The position numbers and the translations under genes are program-made. Under the pieces are notes generated by a model. That model searched no databases and was not told the DNA's origin. It saw only the letters and a list, made by a program, of their open reading frames with translations. Positions 61,613 through 64,000 of a stretch of 64,000 bases of DNA are shown piece after piece; within the stretch, counting starts at the first letter, position 1, and each line of letters starts with the position of its first letter. The stretch comes from Paeniglutamicibacter terrestris (GTDB lineage Bacteria; Actinomycetota; Actinomycetes; Actinomycetales; Micrococcaceae), in contig NZ_JAAWVT010000002.1 in the NCBI RefSeq assembly GCF_012271785.1, positions 186,001 to 250,000 of the forward strand, read 5' to 3'.

Positions 61613-62641
61613 CTAGGCGGCACGACCATCCAGACAAGTGCAGTGAGGACGCTGCTTCGCCGGGGTACTTGACCCGCCTCCGGTGGATAAATCCCACGTG
61701 ATCATCGAATCCACAGTTGTCGGGACGTTGATGCGATCGATCAACATCAGCACTTGCATGGCGGTGATACCCGCCGCCACGGCCGCTAGTGACGCTTCGG
61801 GCCGCAGGAGCTGGTATTCGTTCTCGTCGGCGTGGCTGTCCAGCATGCGCACAGTGGGGTCACATTGCTCCCACACACAGGGCGCACACATGCTCATGCC
61901 GTCGATGGACATTGGACCGATGCGCACGCCCGCATCGGTGAAGAGCACCGGGAGCATTGCCTCATCCTGTGCCAGTGAATGCACTGGCGGCAGTGCTCCT
62001 TCGCCGATCACTACCGAGATGTCCAGCGGCGACGCGCCAGGGCTCCTGACTGCGGATTCGGCAACCGCCAAATGCGGGTAGAGCGGTTGCAATGATCGTG
62101 CCGTGGCCCGGGCTCGCTGGGTTCCCACCGCGGTGATGCCGGCGGTGGCGGCTCCTAAATCCTGCGCGTCGAAATCTTCCGAATCCGAGAGCATCAGTCC
62201 TCCCACCCCGGCCGCGGCGAGAATGTGTGCCAAGAGTTGTCCGGTGCGTCCACATCCATAGAGCGCGACTCTGGACTCGCTCCGAGCCTTCAGTGCGCGT
62301 GTCGCATCCAGCCGGTAAGCGGAGCTCCATTGCAGAACATCAGGCATCATTCGTGCCCCGAGACCTTTGCCCAGCGCGGCCTCCACGTCTTTGCCTGAAT
62401 GTGGCACCGACGGCACAAGGACCGGAGCGAGAATGCCCAAGATCTCGCTGCGCCTACTCTTTTTCAGGACATCACCGGCAATGGGCGCGGAGGCGCTCGG
62501 TGGTGCGCCCGTGGCCAGGGAGAGCACAAAACGCCGTTCGGCAGCGCTCAGTCCAGTTATCCACCGGGCACGCTGGCCCGTTCCAATCTGGATGGTGCCC
62601 TCAACTAAGCTGAGAACCTGCACTCCCGGGTTGATCCTCAT
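61613..62641 (-). CDS. ThiF/E1-like protein lacking canonical catalytic residues
   Basis: 342 residues from the ATG at 62641 (AAGGGG seven to eight bases upstream). An N-terminal ~120-residue part has a winged-helix or docking character. The E1-like Rossmann domain starts at SRVALYGCGRTGQLLAHILA (G129-G134). Where ThiF/MoeB enzymes have the N-L-Q-R-Q reaction motif, this protein reads DFDAQDLGAATAG. A zinc-type Cys set is kept: C252 and C255 (CAPC), C260, and C334-x-C336 at the C-terminus. It resembles E1-like partner proteins of peptide-modifying systems, but no YcaO or precursor gene is nearby. Function unknown. Confidence 0.65.
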   Translation of the reverse strand: MRINPGVQVLSLVEGTIQIGTGQRARWITGLSAAERRFVLSLATGAPPSASAPIAGDVLKKSRRSEILGILAPVLVPSVPHSGKDVEAALGKGLGARMMPDVLQWSSAYRLDATRALKARSESRVALYGCGRTGQLLAHILAAAGVGGLMLSDSEDFDAQDLGAATAGITAVGTQRARATARSLQPLYPHLAVAESAVRSPGASPLDISVVIGEGALPPVHSLAQDEAMLPVLFTDAGVRIGPMSIDGMSMCAPCVWEQCDPTVRMLDSHADENEYQLLRPEASLAAVAAGITAMQVLMLIDRINVPTTVDSMITWDLSTGGGSSTPAKQRPHCTCLDGRAA

Positions 62642-62824
62642 GATGGTGCCCCTTCGAAGAGTTAGGCACCACATCTCATCATTTCTCTGGCGCCTTGAGT
62701 CCCACCAGATTGGCACCGGAATGACGCGGAGCGGCGGGTATCCACACCCTGGAGCGGGAAAGTGGACTGGGGGAGTACCGCGAGGTGCGGTAGAAGAAAT
62801 GGAACGGGGCGGAAGGAAACTGAG

Positions 62825-63502
62825 ATGAGCACCCAATCAACTACGAGCGAATACGTTGATAGCAACGGCACCGCGATTCGTGTGGTGCGCTCGGCGAGGC
62901 GTAAAAAGACTATTTCCGGGGCATGGAAGCAGAACACGATGGTCGTCTCGGTGCCGGTCGGCCTCGGCGAGCAGGCCGAACGATTGCTGGTAGCTGACAT
63001 GGTTAAAAAGGTCATGCGCAAGGTCGTTGCCGGACACTCGATTGATCCAGATGCGCAGCTGCTAAAACGGGCTCGAGCCATGGACGCGGAACTATTTGGA
63101 TCCCAAGCCTCTCCCGCGGGCGTTCGGTGGGTATCAAATCAAAACAGTCGCTGGGGATCAGCAAGCCTGCACACCCGCCAGATCAGACTGTCGGATAAAT
63201 TGCGCCCACTGCCCCAATGGGTGCAGGACTACGTGTTGGCCCACGAACTAGCCCACTTAGTTGAGCCCCGCGATGGTCATGGTGCACGCTTCAAGGCGGT
63301 TCTGGCACGTTACCCGCGGGTGCACGACGCCACCATTTTCCTCTCGGGAGTCAGCCACGGATACCGTGCCGCCGAGCGAGCCACGCCGAATACTCAACCG
63401 GAGATTCCGGCACCAAGCGGGGATACGGACTTTGATGACTTTGACGATGAAGACTTCGACGACGGCGATCTCGGAAGCATTGGGAGCCGCGTTCTCGCCT
63501 AG
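62825..63502 (+). CDS. YgjP-like (DUF45) zinc metallopeptidase
   Basis: 225 residues from the ATG at 62825, with AAGGA about nine bases upstream. The DUF45/WLM-like core is clear: RRKKTISGAWKQNTMVVSVP, the NQNSRWGSASLHTRQIRLSD block, and the metal site HELAH (residues 140-144) with the third ligand His152 in RDGHGARF. The last ~40 residues are strongly acidic (Asp/Glu/Phe run). Substrate unknown; relatives are often beside DNA-repair helicases. Divergent from the E1-like gene. Confidence 0.82.
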   Translation: MSTQSTTSEYVDSNGTAIRVVRSARRKKTISGAWKQNTMVVSVPVGLGEQAERLLVADMVKKVMRKVVAGHSIDPDAQLLKRARAMDAELFGSQASPAGVRWVSNQNSRWGSASLHTRQIRLSDKLRPLPQWVQDYVLAHELAHLVEPRDGHGARFKAVLARYPRVHDATIFLSGVSHGYRAAERATPNTQPEIPAPSGDTDFDDFDDEDFDDGDLGSIGSRVLA

Positions 63503-63541
63503 GTGAGGCATGCATATCGTTGGCTGACCCATACTGGGCAG

Positions 63542-63590
63542 AAAAAAGCTGTGGGTGTGTCGACAGATTCCGACACACCCACAGCATTTT
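63542..63590. terminator. Bidirectional terminator before the DUF2342 gene end
   Basis: A perfect 15-bp stem (63548-63562 with 63571-63585) is flanked by A6 on the left and ATTTT on the right, so it can end both convergent transcripts. Confidence 0.85.
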
Positions 63591-63601
63591 ACGACGTGAG
63601 G

Positions 63602-64000
63602 TTATTTGGCCTCAGGGTTCTCCTGCTCCGGGTTTTCATCCGAATCCGAATCCGAATCCGAATCCGAATCGGTGCCCGGGTTCTCGGCATCGCTGGAGTC
63701 CTCCGTCTCAAAACCACCACTGAGCAATTTGCTCAGCGCGGCATCAATGTCATCCATGCTGGCCTCGGCCAACTGACGTCGGGTGGTGAAGCCGGCGGGG
63801 TCTTGGAGATCTTCTTCGGTCGGCATCAAATCCGGGTGCTCCCAAATGGCGTCGCGGCCTTCGAGCCCGCGCTCTTCGAACAGATGAGCCCATAAGGCTG
63901 CGGCCTCACGCAGTCGGCGTGGACGTAGTTCCAAGCCAACCAAGGAAGCAAAAGCGTTCTCAGCGGGGCCGCCAGCTGCCCGGCGCCGACGGATGGTCTC
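63602..64000 (-). CDS. DUF2342 zinc-dependent metalloprotease-like protein (C-terminal part)
   Basis: Partial: the frame is open to the window edge, so only the last 132 residues are visible. The stretch FASLVGLELRPRRLREAAAL and WEHPDLMPTEEDLQDPAGF is the typical C-terminal block of actinobacterial DUF2342 proteins (annotated as zinc-dependent metalloprotease or F420-associated). The HExxH part would be upstream, outside the window. The protein ends in a Ser-Asp repeat tail encoded by a hexanucleotide repeat. From memory, the mycobacterial orthologue also lies close to uvrD2. Confidence 0.78.
   Translation of the reverse strand, partial: ETIRRRRAAGGPAENAFASLVGLELRPRRLREAAALWAHLFEERGLEGRDAIWEHPDLMPTEEDLQDPAGFTTRRQLAEASMDDIDAALSKLLSGGFETEDSSDAENPGTDSDSDSDSDSDENPEQENPEAK
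63639..63668 (-). repeat. Hexanucleotide tandem repeat coding for Ser-Asp
   Basis: Five perfect copies of TCCGAA (plus strand) in frame within the DUF2342 gene give alternating Ser-Asp residues in the acidic C-terminal tail. Changes in copy number would alter length by two residues without a frameshift. Confidence 0.85.

Overview
This 64 kb window is a chromosomal segment of a high-GC actinobacterium. The gene set and protein sequences resemble Micrococcaceae (Arthrobacter / Glutamicibacter / Paeniglutamicibacter type): actinobacterial HemQ and a C-terminally Cys-rich ferrochelatase, an AdnAB-type nuclease pair, UvrD2, and DUF3107 and DUF3117 proteins. Genus and species cannot be fixed from the sequence alone. 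No rRNA, convincing tRNA, CRISPR array, insertion sequence or prophage was seen. The window is core chromosome, with only a few short stretches that look like gene remnants.

Layout. 0-5 kb: dapE (lysine/peptidoglycan) convergent with a gluABCD-type glutamate ABC transporter. 5-13 kb: LOG-family hydrolase, a small DivIVA-domain membrane protein, DUF3117, an O-methyltransferase divergent from sigE and its zinc anti-sigma factor, tatB, then a leftward operon of a MgtE-N/CBS protein, a DUF1003 membrane protein and Mrp; then a stress protein. 13-19 kb: Xaa-Pro aminopeptidase, a PHP phosphoesterase, and a sodium:solute symporter with a 43-residue partner. 19-27 kb: an orphan beta-class DNA methyltransferase behind a DEAD-box helicase, an RNB ribonuclease, a ferritin-like protein, a pterin dehydratase/VOC fusion, DUF3107, TetR and a MoeZ-type E1-rhodanese protein. 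27-38 kb: the haem block, hemA divergent from hemE-hemY-hemQ-hemH-hemC-hemD-hemB-hemL, which encodes the coproporphyrin-dependent route from glutamyl-tRNA to haem b. 38-45 kb: amino-acid permease and a photolyase / TspO-like / SDR / MarR group. 45-48 kb: metNIQ. 48-64 kb: exonuclease, alkyltransferase-like protein, adnA-adnB, a phosphotransferase-like protein, nudC-uvrD2, a degenerate E1-like protein, a YgjP-type metallopeptidase, and the C-terminal end of a DUF2342 protein running off the window.

Two features recur. Eleven genes have a TANNNT hexamer ending 6-7 nt before the most plausible start codon and no Shine-Dalgarno sequence, which indicates leaderless transcription and settles several starts. 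Nearly every convergent gene pair is separated by a long, near-perfect hairpin (13-26 bp). Most of the remaining interest lies in proteins with altered key residues: AdnA with Ser for a cluster Cys, NudC with Glu for the fourth zinc Cys, a kinase-fold protein without its usual metal ligands, an E1-like protein without the usual reaction residues, and HemY with a duplicated N-terminal helix. I did not find a clearly new multi-gene system; the best candidates are the photolyase/TspO/SDR/MarR group and the degenerate E1-like protein.
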